Assembly: GCA_913060495.1 (NCBI GenBank)
Contig: CAJXRP010000004.1
Location: forward strand, 62,001 to 126,000
Length of the DNA: 64,000 bases
Direction: 5' to 3'
From: an uncultured Gammaproteobacteria bacterium
GTDB taxonomy: Bacteria; Pseudomonadota; Gammaproteobacteria; Pseudomonadales; Pseudohongiellaceae
Under the pieces are notes generated by a model. It was not told the origin of the DNA. It was given only the letters and a program-made list of their open reading frames with translations, and ran no database searches. Of this stretch, positions 1 to 9,364 are shown piece by piece. The position numbers were made by a program, and so were the translations under genes. The stretch's first letter is position 1. Every line of letters starts with the position of its first letter.

Positions 1-27
1 GCGCCAAGACACTTTTAACCCGTCGAA

Positions 28-780
28 TTATCGGGCCCAGTCAGAGAGTCGCGAACGTAAGCGCATAGCCGCTTGGCTGTGAATCTGACTTACTCGAGAC
101 TCACTCACCCCAATAACCTCACCAATTTCTTTCAGGTTTAGCTCCTCGTCATAGTACAGCGCGAGTACAAGCTTCTCCCGATCAGGCAGACCATCGATAG
201 CCTTAGCTAAGTGCGCCTTGAACGTAGAACGCTGCAATCCATCGCAAGGGCCGGGAAGCTCACCAACCGCTAATTCAATAGCCGAGTCATCGCCTTCCAT
301 GATGTCGTCAAAACTAAACAATCGGCTGCCACTCGCATCCTGCAAGATCGCATAATAGGCATTGAGATCAATCTCCATCTCTTTCGCAATATCCGGGTCT
401 TTCGCATCTTTACCCGTACGGGCTTCGATAGCCTTTATGGCCTCTGCAACTTTGCGAGACTTGCGGTGTACCGATCTGGGCGCCCAGTCTCCCTTTCTAA
501 CTTCATCCAACATAGATCCACGAATTCGTATACCAGCATAGGTTTCAAAGCTCGCGCCCTTAGAGACATCATATTTTTTCGCAGCCTCCAAAAGCCCGAT
601 CATGCCCGATTGAATTAGATCATCAATCTGAACACTGGCGGGCATTCTCAGCAATAGGTGATGGGCGATGCGCTTCACGAGTGGCGCGTAGCGCTCCACT
701 ACAGCCGTTAGGTTCTCATCTGACGCCTCACCATTTGGTAAGACCGGTTCGTAAACTTTAGCTTCAGTTGCCGAAGTCAT
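28..780 (-). CDS. fliA: RNA polymerase sigma factor FliA (sigma-28)
   Basis: This is the flagellar/chemotaxis sigma factor that directs RNA polymerase to late flagellar promoters. At 250 residues it has the usual FliA length. Region 2 is visible at about residues 30-105 (the stretch VQIDDLIQSGMIGLLEAAKKY and the motif FETYAGIRIRGSMLDEVRKG are typical of sigma-28), followed by region 3, and a region 4 helix-turn-helix at about 200-245 (LKEIGEVIGVSESRVSQIHS). The start at 780 is preceded on the minus strand by AGGATG, a good ribosome binding site. FliA usually ends an flhF-flhG-fliA operon. Here about 670 bp without a gene lies upstream, so it probably has its own promoter, and the window ends 27 bp past its stop. 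It implies that the organism is flagellated. The identification is secure. Confidence 0.95.
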   Translation of the reverse strand: MTSATEAKVYEPVLPNGEASDENLTAVVERYAPLVKRIAHHLLLRMPASVQIDDLIQSGMIGLLEAAKKYDVSKGASFETYAGIRIRGSMLDEVRKGDWAPRSVHRKSRKVAEAIKAIEARTGKDAKDPDIAKEMEIDLNAYYAILQDASGSRLFSFDDIMEGDDSAIELAVGELPGPCDGLQRSTFKAHLAKAIDGLPDREKLVLALYYDEELNLKEIGEVIGVSESRVSQIHSQAAMRLRSRLSDWAR

Positions 781-1452
781 TTATATCATCCTATTTTTTA
801 TAATTGCGATTCATACCGACAAGAGTCGATATAAGCCCACCGAGAGCACTCGGTAGGTAGGGAAATCTCGGCAACAAGGCTAAGCCCACCACTTTGACCA
901 CAGGCAGAATCTTGCACCCAGCAAAAATCCCCCAACACCCTGAAAGGCAATGGCGGAATTGATGTACGCTGATTCGTCCTTCTACTGCGATAAAGCTCTT
1001 GGCTGTCATGCCTTAGCATGCTCCGTTTTTTTTGTTTTACTTCTGTAATTCCATTTAATTTTTTACTTTCTAAACTAAATCCCACTTCTGACGATTTACT
1101 CTCAAGCGCGACCAAACTAACAAAAAGGACTTGCTCAGAAATCACTCTGACTGCGCCTGCCACCTACGCAAAACCCCAAAAATACATTCCTTCTGCATAA
1201 GCGCTACAGTCCATACTGATTAAAGACGGACCGATGCATCTATACAGAGCAATTATTGTTCCAAGCCGTTGTAATTCTGAATATTTTTTAATTGGAGTAG
1301 GTATTACGAGGGCTGCAGAGCTAGAAGTGTTTTTTGAAGGATTTAGACGGCGCCAGAAAAGCGCCAAAAAGTTGACTGTTTGCTGCTACAAGGCAGATCG
1401 GCGCCAGAAAAACATCGCTGCAATGCGAAGATTCTGGCGCGCAGGCCAATGA
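781..1452. other. 672-bp gene-free stretch between dcd and fliA
   Basis: No convincing gene: the short open frames on both strands lack ribosome binding sites and resemble nothing. It should hold the fliA promoter, reading leftward. It contains a weak plus-strand terminator-like hairpin at 1007-1020 (CATGC/GCATG with a T8 run at 1026-1033), and two copies of CGGCGCCAGAAAA at 1348-1360 and 1399-1411, each starting a hairpin (see the separate entry). What transcript the plus-strand terminator would serve is unknown. Confidence 0.6.
1348..1440. repeat. Duplicated GGCGCCAGAAAA hairpins downstream of dcd
   Basis: The 13-mer CGGCGCCAGAAAA occurs at 1348-1360 and 1399-1411. The first copy can fold as GGCGC/GCGCC (1349-1353 with 1361-1365). 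The second forms GCGCCAGAA/TTCTGGCGC (1401-1409 with 1432-1440), with a nested TCGC/GCGA stem inside. It ends 12 bp from the dcd stop codon, so on the minus strand it would sit at the end of the dcd transcript. No U-run follows on that strand, so it is not a classical intrinsic terminator; it could protect the 3' end or be a small dispersed repeat. Confidence 0.6.
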
Positions 1453-2022
1453 TTACGCTTTCGGAGGGGTAACGCCAAGCTGGCCCATATATTTTCCACC
1501 GCGCTGCTTATAAGTAACTTCGCACTGCTCGTCGGATTGATAGAACAACATCTGCGCCACGCCCTCATTAGCGTAAATCTTTGCCGGCAAGGGAGTCGTA
1601 TTGGAAAATTCGAGGGTGACATGGCCTTCCCACTCAGGCTCCAGCGGCGTCACATTAACGATGATGCCACAGCGCGCATAGGTCGACTTGCCCAAACAGA
1701 TAGTGAGCACATCTTTCGGGATGCGGAAATATTCTATAGTCCTAGCCAAAGCGAATGAGTTAGGCGGAATAACGCAGAATGGCTCATCGATTGAGACAAA
1801 GCTGGATTCATCAAAATTCTTTGGGTCCACAACACTGGTCGTATGCACATTCGTAAAAATTTTGAATTCAGTAGCGCATCGCACATCGTAGCCGTAACTG
1901 GAAGTGCCGTAAGAAATCACTTTCTCGCCATCCACGTAGCGAACCTGATCGCCGACGAACGGCTCTATCATTCCCTGTGTGGTTGACATTTCTCTGATCC
2001 AGCGATCGGATTTAATACTCAT
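1453..2022 (-). CDS. dcd: dCTP deaminase
   Basis: Deaminates dCTP to dUTP, the main route to dTMP precursors in gammaproteobacteria, in the cytoplasm as a homotrimer. The protein has 189 residues and is co-linear with Pseudomonas Dcd: it starts [10 protein letters not shown], has SSYGYDVRC at about residue 42, the core [21 protein letters not shown] (with the catalytic Glu in the following [10 protein letters not shown] stretch) and the C-terminal RGGKYMGQ tail that closes over the substrate. The start at 2022 has an AGAGAG-type ribosome binding site. The apbC/mrp gene often found beside dcd is absent; a divergent rubredoxin gene lies across a 318-bp gap. Confidence 0.96.
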   Translation of the reverse strand: MSIKSDRWIREMSTTQGMIEPFVGDQVRYVDGEKVISYGTSSYGYDVRCATEFKIFTNVHTTSVVDPKNFDESSFVSIDEPFCVIPPNSFALARTIEYFRIPKDVLTICLGKSTYARCGIIVNVTPLEPEWEGHVTLEFSNTTPLPAKIYANEGVAQMLFYQSDEQCEVTYKQRGGKYMGQLGVTPPKA

Positions 2023-2340
2023 AACTCTCTACCCAAGATTAAATAATTACTTCGGAACAAACTGACAACAGCCTCGTGGCCTCGGCTAATTCACCTAGCC
2101 AAGAGAACGCGAATGATAGAGCCAATCCATCATGGAATCATCCCTTATTTACCTTTTAAGCTCCCTGCATTACTTCTTTCTCGTCGTGTATGAAGACCGA
2201 AGCAGCGCAAAAACAGGCTGAAAATAGCTGCCCTTTGCAGTATGATGCGGCGCCTATCGTAACGAGTATTATTGTTCGATTTTACTACGCAAACCCAGCT
2301 TACCGAGAGGGTTTTGCAGAACCTATATCTGGAGGATATC
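2023..2340. other. Divergent intergenic region dcd / rubredoxin
   Basis: A 318-bp gap between divergently read genes, so it should contain both promoters. An open frame in the rubredoxin frame extends back to a TTG at 2272, but the extension is not rubredoxin-like. I see no other gene, repeat or strong promoter match. Confidence 0.5.
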
Positions 2341-2505
2341 GTGAGAAAATGGCAGTGTTTAGTGTGTAGTTTTATCTATGAGGAAGCCCTAGGGTTGCCG
2401 GACGATGGCATTCCTGCGGGGACTAGCTGGGATGACATACCTGATGACTGGATGTGCCCAGAATGCGGCGTCGGTAAAGAAGATTTCGAAATGATCGAAA
2501 TCTAG
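2341..2505 (+). CDS. Rubredoxin
   Basis: A 54-residue electron carrier with one iron bound by four cysteines. The two knuckles are visible: C6-x2-C9 (QCLVC) and C39-x2-C42 (MCPECG), with the conserved aromatic residues W4, Y13, W30 and W37 and the usual GLPDDGIPAGTSWDDIPDDW core. The start is the GTG at 2341, chosen because a GGAGG sits at 2331-2335 and because a rubredoxin begins here; the upstream in-frame TTG at 2272 would add 23 non-homologous residues. In Pseudomonas relatives rubredoxins serve alkane hydroxylases or oxygen detoxification; no such partner is seen here. It is followed after 74 bp by metG and may share its transcript. Confidence 0.9.
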   Translation: MRKWQCLVCSFIYEEALGLPDDGIPAGTSWDDIPDDWMCPECGVGKEDFEMIEI

Positions 2506-2579
2506 TAGTAGCAACACAGTGCACGAGAGCTGAGCCCAAGCAAGCCAGCTCAATAAATGACATAGAAAATTGGTAGGTA

Positions 2580-4646
2580 GTGAACGTGAGTCAGCGAAAG
2601 ATATTGGTAACTAGTGCTTTGCCTTATGCAAATGGAGGCATCCATCTTGGGCACCTCATGGAAGCCATTCAGACAGATATTTGGGTTCGCTTGCAGAAAC
2701 TTCGAGGTAACGACTGTGTCTATGTCTGTGCCGATGATGCTCATGGTACGGCGATCATGCTCAGCGCTGAACAGCAGGGAATAACACCAGAACAGCTAAT
2801 CGAAAACGTAAGCAATGAACACCAGAGAGATTTCGCAGACTTCTTGATTCAATTCGACAACTATCATTCGACCCACTCGGAAGAAAACCGAGAGTTCTCC
2901 GAGCACATCTATAAAATCCTCGACAAGAACGGACACATAAACAGAAGAAGCATTACCCAGCTATTCGACCCAGAGAAGAAACTATTTCTGGCCGACAGAT
3001 ATGTCACAGGCACCTGCCCAAAATGTAAGGCGGAAAATCAGTATGGAGACAACTGCGAGGCTTGCGGCTCCACCTACAGCCCTTCCGAGCTAATTGATCC
3101 ACGCTCCTCGATCTCTGGCGCGACGCCAATTGAAAAAGATTCCGAACACTTCTTCTTCGCCTTGCCCGAATTTCGCGACATGTTGTCAGAATGGACTCGC
3201 AGCGGAACCCTGCAAGACGCAGTGGCTAATAAACTCAGAGAGTGGCTAGACACCGAGCTACAAGAATGGGACATCAGTCGTGATGCCCCCTACTTCGGAT
3301 TTGAAATTCCCGGTGCTCCAGGTAAATATTTCTATGTCTGGCTAGACGCACCGATAGGCTACATGGCGAGTTTTAAAAACCTTTGCGATCGTACCGATTA
3401 CAACTTCGATGACTACTGGCAGGAAGGCCAGGATTCGGAACTGTACCATTTCATTGGTAAAGACATTATCAACTTCCACACACTATTCTGGCCCGCGATG
3501 CTGACCAGTGCTGGATATCGAACACCTTCTGCAGTCCATGTGCACGGTTTTCTTACCGTGGATGGCACAAAGATGTCCAAGTCACGGGGCACGTTTATTA
3601 ATGCTCGTACCTACCTAGACCATCTAAACCCTGAATATTTACGCTATTTTCTCGCCGCAAAGCTATCTAACGGCATCGACGATCTCGATCTAAATCTTGA
3701 GGATTTTGCACAGAGAGTCAATTCAGACCTAGTTGGCAAGGTAGTAAACATAGCGAGTCGCTGTGCCGGCTTTATCGGCAAAGGCTTCGATGGATACCTA
3801 GCAGAAAATCCAGACAACCCAGACTTACTCGCTGAAATTCAGGCTGCCAAAAACGAAATCGGTGATTATTTCGAGTCTCGAGAATACAGCAAGGCGATTC
3901 GCCTAATCATGGCTCTCGCCGACAAGGCCAACCAGTACATCAATGACAAAGAGCCTTGGGTTATTGCTAAAACTGACAAGCAATCACCAGAGCTTCAAGC
4001 AATCTGCAGCAGCGGCATAAACGCATTTCGCTTGCTCATGTGCTATCTAAAACCGGTACTACCCAACATGGCAGCAGATGCAGAACAGTTTCTAGCTATC
4101 GAGCCACTAAGGTGGGATGACGCCGATAGTCTTTTACTTGGCCATAAGATCAATAAATTTAAACCACTGATGACACGCGTGGAAGCAGACAAGGTACAAG
4201 CCATGGTAGACGCTACCCAGAAAGAGTTCGAAATACAGGCACAATCTAAAGCGAAGTCCGAAACAAAGAAGCAGCCGCAAGAAAATATTACCGGTTTCGA
4301 GGATGAGATCGATTTCAACGATTTCGCCAAGGTTGATTTGCGAGTCGCTAAGATCACCAGTGCCGAACATGTCGAAGGCGCCGATAAATTACTGAAGCTA
4401 GTATTGGATTTGGGCAAAGATAAAAATGAGGAAGACATTACGCGAACCGTTTTTTCCGGTATCAAGTCAGCGTACGACCCAGAAAAACTAGTCGGCATGC
4501 TGACTGTCGTCGTGGCAAATCTCAAACCCCGCAAAATGAAGTTCGGCATGTCTGAAGGAATGATTCTCGCCGCCGGACCTGGTGGAAAAGAAATCTGGTT
4601 ATTCGAGCCCCATGCCGGCGCTCAGCCAGGGATGCGCATCACTTAG
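2580..4646 (+). CDS. metG: Methionyl-tRNA synthetase
   Basis: Charges tRNA-Met. At 688 residues it is a full-length type-1 MetRS. The Rossmann catalytic domain opens with the HIGH variant H22-L-G-H25, the zinc knuckle carries CPKC at about 146-149 and CEAC shortly after, and KMSKS is at residues 331-335. The anticodon-binding helical domain follows, and a C-terminal Trbp111/EMAP tRNA-binding domain starts at about residue 575 ([21 protein letters not shown]). The start is GTG; either 2580 or the in-frame GTG at 2586 fits the weak GGTAGGTAG ribosome binding site. A stem-loop follows the stop codon (separate entry). The identification is certain. Confidence 0.97.
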   Translation: MNVSQRKILVTSALPYANGGIHLGHLMEAIQTDIWVRLQKLRGNDCVYVCADDAHGTAIMLSAEQQGITPEQLIENVSNEHQRDFADFLIQFDNYHSTHSEENREFSEHIYKILDKNGHINRRSITQLFDPEKKLFLADRYVTGTCPKCKAENQYGDNCEACGSTYSPSELIDPRSSISGATPIEKDSEHFFFALPEFRDMLSEWTRSGTLQDAVANKLREWLDTELQEWDISRDAPYFGFEIPGAPGKYFYVWLDAPIGYMASFKNLCDRTDYNFDDYWQEGQDSELYHFIGKDIINFHTLFWPAMLTSAGYRTPSAVHVHGFLTVDGTKMSKSRGTFINARTYLDHLNPEYLRYFLAAKLSNGIDDLDLNLEDFAQRVNSDLVGKVVNIASRCAGFIGKGFDGYLAENPDNPDLLAEIQAAKNEIGDYFESREYSKAIRLIMALADKANQYINDKEPWVIAKTDKQSPELQAICSSGINAFRLLMCYLKPVLPNMAADAEQFLAIEPLRWDDADSLLLGHKINKFKPLMTRVEADKVQAMVDATQKEFEIQAQSKAKSETKKQPQENITGFEDEIDFNDFAKVDLRVAKITSAEHVEGADKLLKLVLDLGKDKNEEDITRTVFSGIKSAYDPEKLVGMLTVVVANLKPRKMKFGMSEGMILAAGPGGKEIWLFEPHAGAQPGMRIT

Positions 4647-4713
4647 CAGTTGCTGCTCTAAATCTGCAGATCGAGACTTAGACCCAAGCTCTGGATCTGT
4701 AGCAAGCAGCTGC
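4646..4713 (+). other. Imperfect hairpin right after metG
   Basis: An outer stem pairs GCAGTTGCT (4646-4654) with AGCAGCTGC (4705-4713), and an inner stem pairs CTGCAGATC (4664-4672) with GATCTGTAG (4694-4702), each with one G-U pair. No U-run follows, so it could be an RNA-processing or 3'-protection element, or a Rho-linked terminator between metG and the protease gene. Only the pairing is seen; the role is inferred. Confidence 0.45.
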
Positions 4714-4896
4714 AAGATTACCAGCCTATGCGGGCCCCCTCTACTGCAGGTTCTGTGCCCAGAGCAAATCACGATGCCGGGCAACGCGACTGGCGCTGTA
4801 GTCATTAACATATTAAGCTTCAGCACTCGATCGCGTGTTGGCGTGCAGCACCCTGCCGCTACGCAAATCATATTTCCAAACCAGAGGTCTTCTGCT

Positions 4897-6408
4897 ATGC
4901 GTTTTCCTAACAGCTTTTTTGGCAAACCGCCCCGCATGTTCTTACTAGCTCTATCATTATTGTTCTTAGCCAGTAACGGCGCAGTAGCTCAGAATAGCGA
5001 AATACGAGCAATCGAAGACTCTGTAATTAAAATCTACACCACGCAATCTGCTCCCGATTATTTCACACCTTGGCGCCTGCTCTCACCGAGACAAAGCAGC
5101 GGTTCAGGCTCGGTGATTTCGGGCAATCAAATTTTGACGAATGCACATGTCGTAGCAAATGCGAGTTACGTACAGGCACAAAAGCACAATGACCCGCAAC
5201 GCTATCTAGCAAGGGTGACTTTCATTTCCCATGAAGCCGATCTGGCTCTAATTACAGTCGACGAACCCGGTTTTTTCAGCGATTTAAAAGCGCTAAGCAT
5301 TGGCGATCTACCCGAGCCACTGCAGGAAGTCTCGGTGTATGGATATCCAATTGGCGGGAAATCTCTAAGCATTACCAAAGGCATTCTCTCCCGCGTTGAA
5401 CAACAAGTGTATGCCCATGCAGGCGCCTATCTACTTGCCGGCCAAATAGATGCTGCCATTAATCCAGGTAATAGTGGTGGGCCGGTCATAGTCGACCAGC
5501 AGATCGTTGGCGTAGTCATGCAAGCCAACAGTGGCGGTCGCGCAGAAAACCTTGGCTACTTCGTCCCCCCCAGTATGATCCGACACGTACTAACCGACAG
5601 TGAAGATGGCATCCACGACGGCTTCCCCGATTTGGGCTTTCGTACACAAACTCTCGATAGCCCCTCGGCAAAGAAAGCCTATGGCTTAAGTGATGAACAG
5701 AACGGTGTAATAGTCATTAAGGTCTTCGATGACGCCCCTGCACAAGGCGTTCTGCAGAAGAATGATGTCATTCTCCAAATCGATGATTTCGATATTGCCG
5801 AGGACGGCAGCATTCGACTATCAGAGGATGTTCTTACCGACTACAAGCACGCGATCAATTTACACCACGTAGGGGACTCGGTTGATATCACCTATGTCCG
5901 CAAAGGGAAAGTTCGAACAGCCAGTCTCGACGCACGTAAGGCTCTGGACAGCTACAGTTTAGTTACAGGAGAACAATTCGATAAGATCCCCGAATACTAT
6001 ATTTATGGAGGAATTCTGTTCGTCCCACTCAATATGAACCTCATCAAACGTTGGGGCAATGACTGGAGCCGCACTGCACCGGTAAGCCTCTTACAGGCTC
6101 GTAACGAGTGGAGCTCTCCCGAGCGGCGACAATTGGTTGTGGCTCTTCAAGTCATGGCCGCCGATGTTAACCTTGGTTATCACGACTGGCGCAACTGGAT
6201 CGTGGAGGTCGTCAATGACGAGCCCGTAAAAGACTTCGCTCACTTCGCAGACCTTATTAAGAACAATACAAACGACAACATCGTAATGGAAAACAAGAAT
6301 GGCTATCAGCTAGTGATAAACCACGAACAAGCCCTAGAGAGTGAAGCCAGCATCCTTGCTCGCTACCAGATACCTGCTGGCCGCTCGGCCAACCTTCTCG
6401 AGGACTAA
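4897..6408 (+). CDS. Secreted trypsin-like (DegP/HtrA-type) serine protease with PDZ domain
   Basis: Probable periplasmic serine protease of the Deg family, 503 residues. A signal peptide with a hydrophobic core at about residues 14-25 ends in AVA-Q near residue 31. The catalytic triad is visible as H84 (TNAHVV), D115 (ADLALI) and S193 (NPGNSGGPV). A PDZ domain follows at about 245-340 (GVIVIKVFDDAPAQGVLQKND), and the C-terminal third (about 345-503) is the extended, poorly characterised module seen in plant-type Deg proteases rather than the second PDZ of DegP. The start is ATG 4897, with AGAGG just upstream; the open frame runs back into metG, but that extension is not secretory. Substrates are unknown. 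It stands alone before the rnf operon. Confidence 0.85.
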   Translation: MRFPNSFFGKPPRMFLLALSLLFLASNGAVAQNSEIRAIEDSVIKIYTTQSAPDYFTPWRLLSPRQSSGSGSVISGNQILTNAHVVANASYVQAQKHNDPQRYLARVTFISHEADLALITVDEPGFFSDLKALSIGDLPEPLQEVSVYGYPIGGKSLSITKGILSRVEQQVYAHAGAYLLAGQIDAAINPGNSGGPVIVDQQIVGVVMQANSGGRAENLGYFVPPSMIRHVLTDSEDGIHDGFPDLGFRTQTLDSPSAKKAYGLSDEQNGVIVIKVFDDAPAQGVLQKNDVILQIDDFDIAEDGSIRLSEDVLTDYKHAINLHHVGDSVDITYVRKGKVRTASLDARKALDSYSLVTGEQFDKIPEYYIYGGILFVPLNMNLIKRWGNDWSRTAPVSLLQARNEWSSPERRQLVVALQVMAADVNLGYHDWRNWIVEVVNDEPVKDFAHFADLIKNNTNDNIVMENKNGYQLVINHEQALESEASILARYQIPAGRSANLLED

Positions 6409-6566
6409 TAGCCGCAGAGTGGAATCACCGGCTGTGTCGGGCGCGCACTTCGACTCAGCTGTTCTGCTCTTGCGGGCATGATAGTATTCGCCAACTCGAT
6501 TTCACTGCGCCCCTGCGGGCTCACTCAAGTAGCCGCTTAGCGTAACCGTTGGAGAAGCATTGCTTC

Positions 6567-7142
6567 GTGACAAACTATCTCAGCATCATTGTTGCCGCCG
6601 CTCTCGTCAATAATCTACTATTGATTCAGCTTTTCGGCGTCTCCTCACTCTTCTATTCGACTAAAAGATTGCCTCAGGCAGTTGAATTTGCGCTATTTAA
6701 CTTCGTAGTTCTCTTTCTCTCTTGCGTTGTTAACCTGCTTATTTATCGTTTCTTTTTAATCCCACTGCATCTCGAATTTTTTAGACTTGTGGCTTTTGTT
6801 GCGACAAGCGCCCTATTAACCACCTTTTTCCTACAGATAATCACCAAGCGTTTTCCTTATTCCATTAGGCAGCAGGGCTTACTGCTGTTTCTTACTGGCG
6901 GCAATAGTGCGGTACTGGGGTCAACCCTACTAAGCAGCAGCAGCGTACTCGCTCTTAGTGAGAGCATCACCTCCAGCTTTGGTGCTGCATTAGGTTATTC
7001 CCTGATGATTATAGGATTCGCCGCTCTGCGCATCCGCCTAGAATTTGCAGATGTCCCTGCGCCATTTCGAGGCAGCGCTATCCAACTCATCACTGCCGGC
7101 TTGGTAGCAATCAGCCTACTTGGCTTTGCCGGATTAACTTAA
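6567..7142 (+). CDS. rnfA: Rnf/Rsx complex membrane subunit A, lacking the cluster cysteines
   Basis: Six-helix inner-membrane subunit of the Rnf ion-translocating electron transport complex; 191 residues against 193 in E. coli RsxA, aligning without gaps. The start is GTG 6567 because MTNYL matches the family start MTDYL and GGAG lies at 6551-6554; a TTG at 6549 is also in frame. In characterised Rnf/Nqr complexes this subunit gives two cysteines to a [2Fe-2S] cluster shared with RnfE. Here both aligned positions are serine: S26 (codon 6642-6644, in FGVSS where E. coli has LGLCP) and S114 (codon 6906-6908, GNSAVLG for TNCAVLG). The C-terminal ADVPAPFRGSAI motif is intact. First gene of rnfABCDE-nth. 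Confidence 0.9.
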   Translation: MTNYLSIIVAAALVNNLLLIQLFGVSSLFYSTKRLPQAVEFALFNFVVLFLSCVVNLLIYRFFLIPLHLEFFRLVAFVATSALLTTFFLQIITKRFPYSIRQQGLLLFLTGGNSAVLGSTLLSSSSVLALSESITSSFGAALGYSLMIIGFAALRIRLEFADVPAPFRGSAIQLITAGLVAISLLGFAGLT

Positions 7143-7145
7143 AAA

Positions 7146-7733
7146 ATGCTTCCCCTGATCTCACACTGGCTCACACAGCTCATCATTGGCGCAGGCCTCT
7201 TGCTGATCTGTGTATATGCGCTGCAAAAAATTTACCAATACGTACATCAGCAGCTAGGGATACAGAAATCTCTCGTGACACGTATCAATCGTGCGCTGCC
7301 GCAGACTCAATGTGGGCAGTGCGGTCATCCTGGCTGCCTTCCCTATGCTCGGGCCATAAGTTTGGGCGAAGCCAGCAATAAATGCCCACCCGGAGGCCTA
7401 GAGACAATTCTCGAACTCGCCGAATTGCTGAATGAGCCGGTGCGCGGCCTCGATCCAGCTCATGGACAATTTAGAGACTTCAGTGTGGCGGTCATTAGAG
7501 AAGATGAATGCATCGGTTGCACAAAGTGCATTCAAGCTTGCCCTGTTGATGCAATCCTAGGCGGCCCCAAGCTAATGCATACCGTAATCGAATCTGAATG
7601 CACAGGCTGCGATCTATGCGTCGAACCCTGTCCTGTTGATTGCATCGATATGGCCAACCACATAGCACCATCACTCTCCCAAACTACCCCGCTCTATTTC
7701 GCTACGCACAACTCACTTGGAGTTAGCACGTGA
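7146..7733 (+). CDS. rnfB: Rnf/Rsx complex ferredoxin-like subunit B
   Basis: Cytoplasm-facing iron-sulfur subunit that passes electrons from RnfC toward the membrane. It has 195 residues (E. coli RsxB 192): one N-terminal membrane anchor (about 9-28), a four-cysteine domain C56-x2-C59-x4-C64-x15-C80, and two 4Fe-4S ferredoxin motifs at C122/C125/C128/C132 and C152/C155/C158/C162. All cluster ligands are present, in contrast to RnfA and RnfE. The gene starts 3 bp after rnfA and overlaps rnfC by 4 bp, so translation is coupled. Confidence 0.95.
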   Translation: MLPLISHWLTQLIIGAGLLLICVYALQKIYQYVHQQLGIQKSLVTRINRALPQTQCGQCGHPGCLPYARAISLGEASNKCPPGGLETILELAELLNEPVRGLDPAHGQFRDFSVAVIREDECIGCTKCIQACPVDAILGGPKLMHTVIESECTGCDLCVEPCPVDCIDMANHIAPSLSQTTPLYFATHNSLGVST

Positions 7734-9364
7734 GCGCGCTTAAACAATTCGCTGCGAAATATTTTGGCGAAGATCCAGTCTTTGCTAGGCGAACTTTTGG
7801 TGGTATCCAGCCCCCGACATTTAAGGAGCACTCTTTACGCTCGCGAATAATGTCGTCGCCGATTCCCCCACAGCTAACTATTCCGATTGGCCCGGGAAAT
7901 AGTGGAGAGATCTCTCTCCTAGTAGGCATAGGAGAGCGTGTTCTTAAATACCAGAAATTGGCCGTTATGACTTTTTACGCGGAAGGTCGTTCTGAAGTGC
8001 CTGTGCATGCCCCTACTTCAGGCGTGATAATTTCGATCGAAGATTCGGTTGTTGCAGACCACTCGCAACAGCAACAACGCTGTATAACTCTTGCGTCCGA
8101 CGGACATGATGAGGCAAAAAAAATCGAAGGGCAGCCAGATTATGTGCGACTAGGCAGCGCAGGTATAGTTTCGAAAATTCGTGACGCGGGAATTATTGGC
8201 ATGGGAGGCGCTGGCTTTCCAACTGCAGACAAACTCGCTGGTTGCGGCGATGCTGGCCCCGAATTTCTCATCATAAACGCCGCGGAGTGCGAGCCTTACA
8301 TTACTGCAGATGAAGCGCTCCTCAGGGAACGAGCAGACAGTGTTGTGATGGGTGCAAAAATACTGAAACAAGCCAGTGCAGCTCGACGCTGTATATTCGC
8401 TATAGAAGACACCAAACCCGACGCAATAGCCGCCCTTCAGCAAGCATTGAAAGAGCAATTAAGCATCGCGGCATTCTGCGAACTTGTGCTTATACCCAGC
8501 AAATATCCAGCGGGCTCTGAAAGACAACTCATCCAATGTGTCACGGGCATTGAGGTAACCACAGGTCTGCATCCTACTGAGAATGGCGTATTGATGCACA
8601 ACGTTGGCACAGCATATGCCGTCTATGAAGCAATTGTTAACGGCAAGCCCTGCATCAGTCGATTCACTACACTGTGTGGTCAGGCGTTAAAGACACCGAA
8701 GAATTTTGAGGTATTAATCGGCACCGCGACTGACTACCTATTCGAACTTTGCGGCATCGAGCCTACCAATAAACAGAAGAGCATCCTTGGTGGCTCACTG
8801 ATGGGGAATGAGCTTACTAGTGATAAAGCCGTAATATGTAAAACGACAAACTGCCTCATTGCAGCAAGCGCAAATGAAATTCCAGCCTCAGCGCCAGAAA
8901 AGGCCTGCATACGTTGTGGGTTCTGTGCAGACGCCTGCCCCTCCAGACTCCTGCCACAGCAACTCTTAGCGTTCAGCAGAACATCAGATACTACGCAACT
9001 ACTCGAACATGGATTGTTTGACTGCATAGATTGCGGCGCCTGCGACTACGTCTGCCCAAGCCATATACCACTAGTTAGCACTTTCAAAGAGAGCAAGACG
9101 CTCATAGAGAACCATGAACAGAGTTTGCTACGCAGCGATTACTGGCAACATAGATTCCAATTTCGCCAATACCGAATAAAGAAAGAGAAGGATCAGGTAT
9201 TGTCGAGAAAGAAAGAAGTACCTGAACAGCCTGTACAGATAGCCGAGCAAGCACCTAACACACAAAATAACGAAGCAGATATCATCTCCAAAGAGCAAGC
9301 TAGCCGAGACATCGCCGCAGCAGTGGCGCGAGTCAAGGCACGCAGAGACGAGAAAAACAAATGA
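7730..9364 (+). CDS. rnfC: Rnf/Rsx complex NADH-side subunit C
   Basis: Peripheral subunit that oxidises NADH (or ferredoxin in other species) and holds FMN and two 4Fe-4S clusters. It has 544 residues, shorter than E. coli RsxC, whose extra length is a repeat-rich tail. The glycine-rich nucleotide loop [13 protein letters not shown] and the [10 protein letters not shown] motif are intact, as are the cluster ligands C393/C396/C399/C403 and C432/C435/C438/C442. The last 80 residues are charged and low in complexity. The GTG start at 7730 overlaps the rnfB stop (GTGA). It retains everything expected for electron input. Confidence 0.95.
   Translation: MSALKQFAAKYFGEDPVFARRTFGGIQPPTFKEHSLRSRIMSSPIPPQLTIPIGPGNSGEISLLVGIGERVLKYQKLAVMTFYAEGRSEVPVHAPTSGVIISIEDSVVADHSQQQQRCITLASDGHDEAKKIEGQPDYVRLGSAGIVSKIRDAGIIGMGGAGFPTADKLAGCGDAGPEFLIINAAECEPYITADEALLRERADSVVMGAKILKQASAARRCIFAIEDTKPDAIAALQQALKEQLSIAAFCELVLIPSKYPAGSERQLIQCVTGIEVTTGLHPTENGVLMHNVGTAYAVYEAIVNGKPCISRFTTLCGQALKTPKNFEVLIGTATDYLFELCGIEPTNKQKSILGGSLMGNELTSDKAVICKTTNCLIAASANEIPASAPEKACIRCGFCADACPSRLLPQQLLAFSRTSDTTQLLEHGLFDCIDCGACDYVCPSHIPLVSTFKESKTLIENHEQSLLRSDYWQHRFQFRQYRIKKEKDQVLSRKKEVPEQPVQIAEQAPNTQNNEADIISKEQASRDIAAAVARVKARRDEKNK

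Noticed and set aside
1007-1033. Plus-strand intrinsic terminator
   Set aside because: The stem is only 5 bp, the T-run starts 5 nt away, and no plus-strand gene lies upstream; mentioned only in the gap description.
791-1367. Several 60-120-codon frames between dcd and fliA
   Set aside because: They overlap one another on both strands, lack ribosome binding sites and show no recognisable composition or motif.
2272-2340. TTG start giving a longer rubredoxin
   Set aside because: The extra residues are not rubredoxin-like and GGAGG directly precedes the GTG at 2341.
4582-4896. Upstream extension of the protease open frame into metG
   Set aside because: It overlaps metG, is not secretory or conserved-looking, and a good ribosome binding site plus signal peptide start at 4897.
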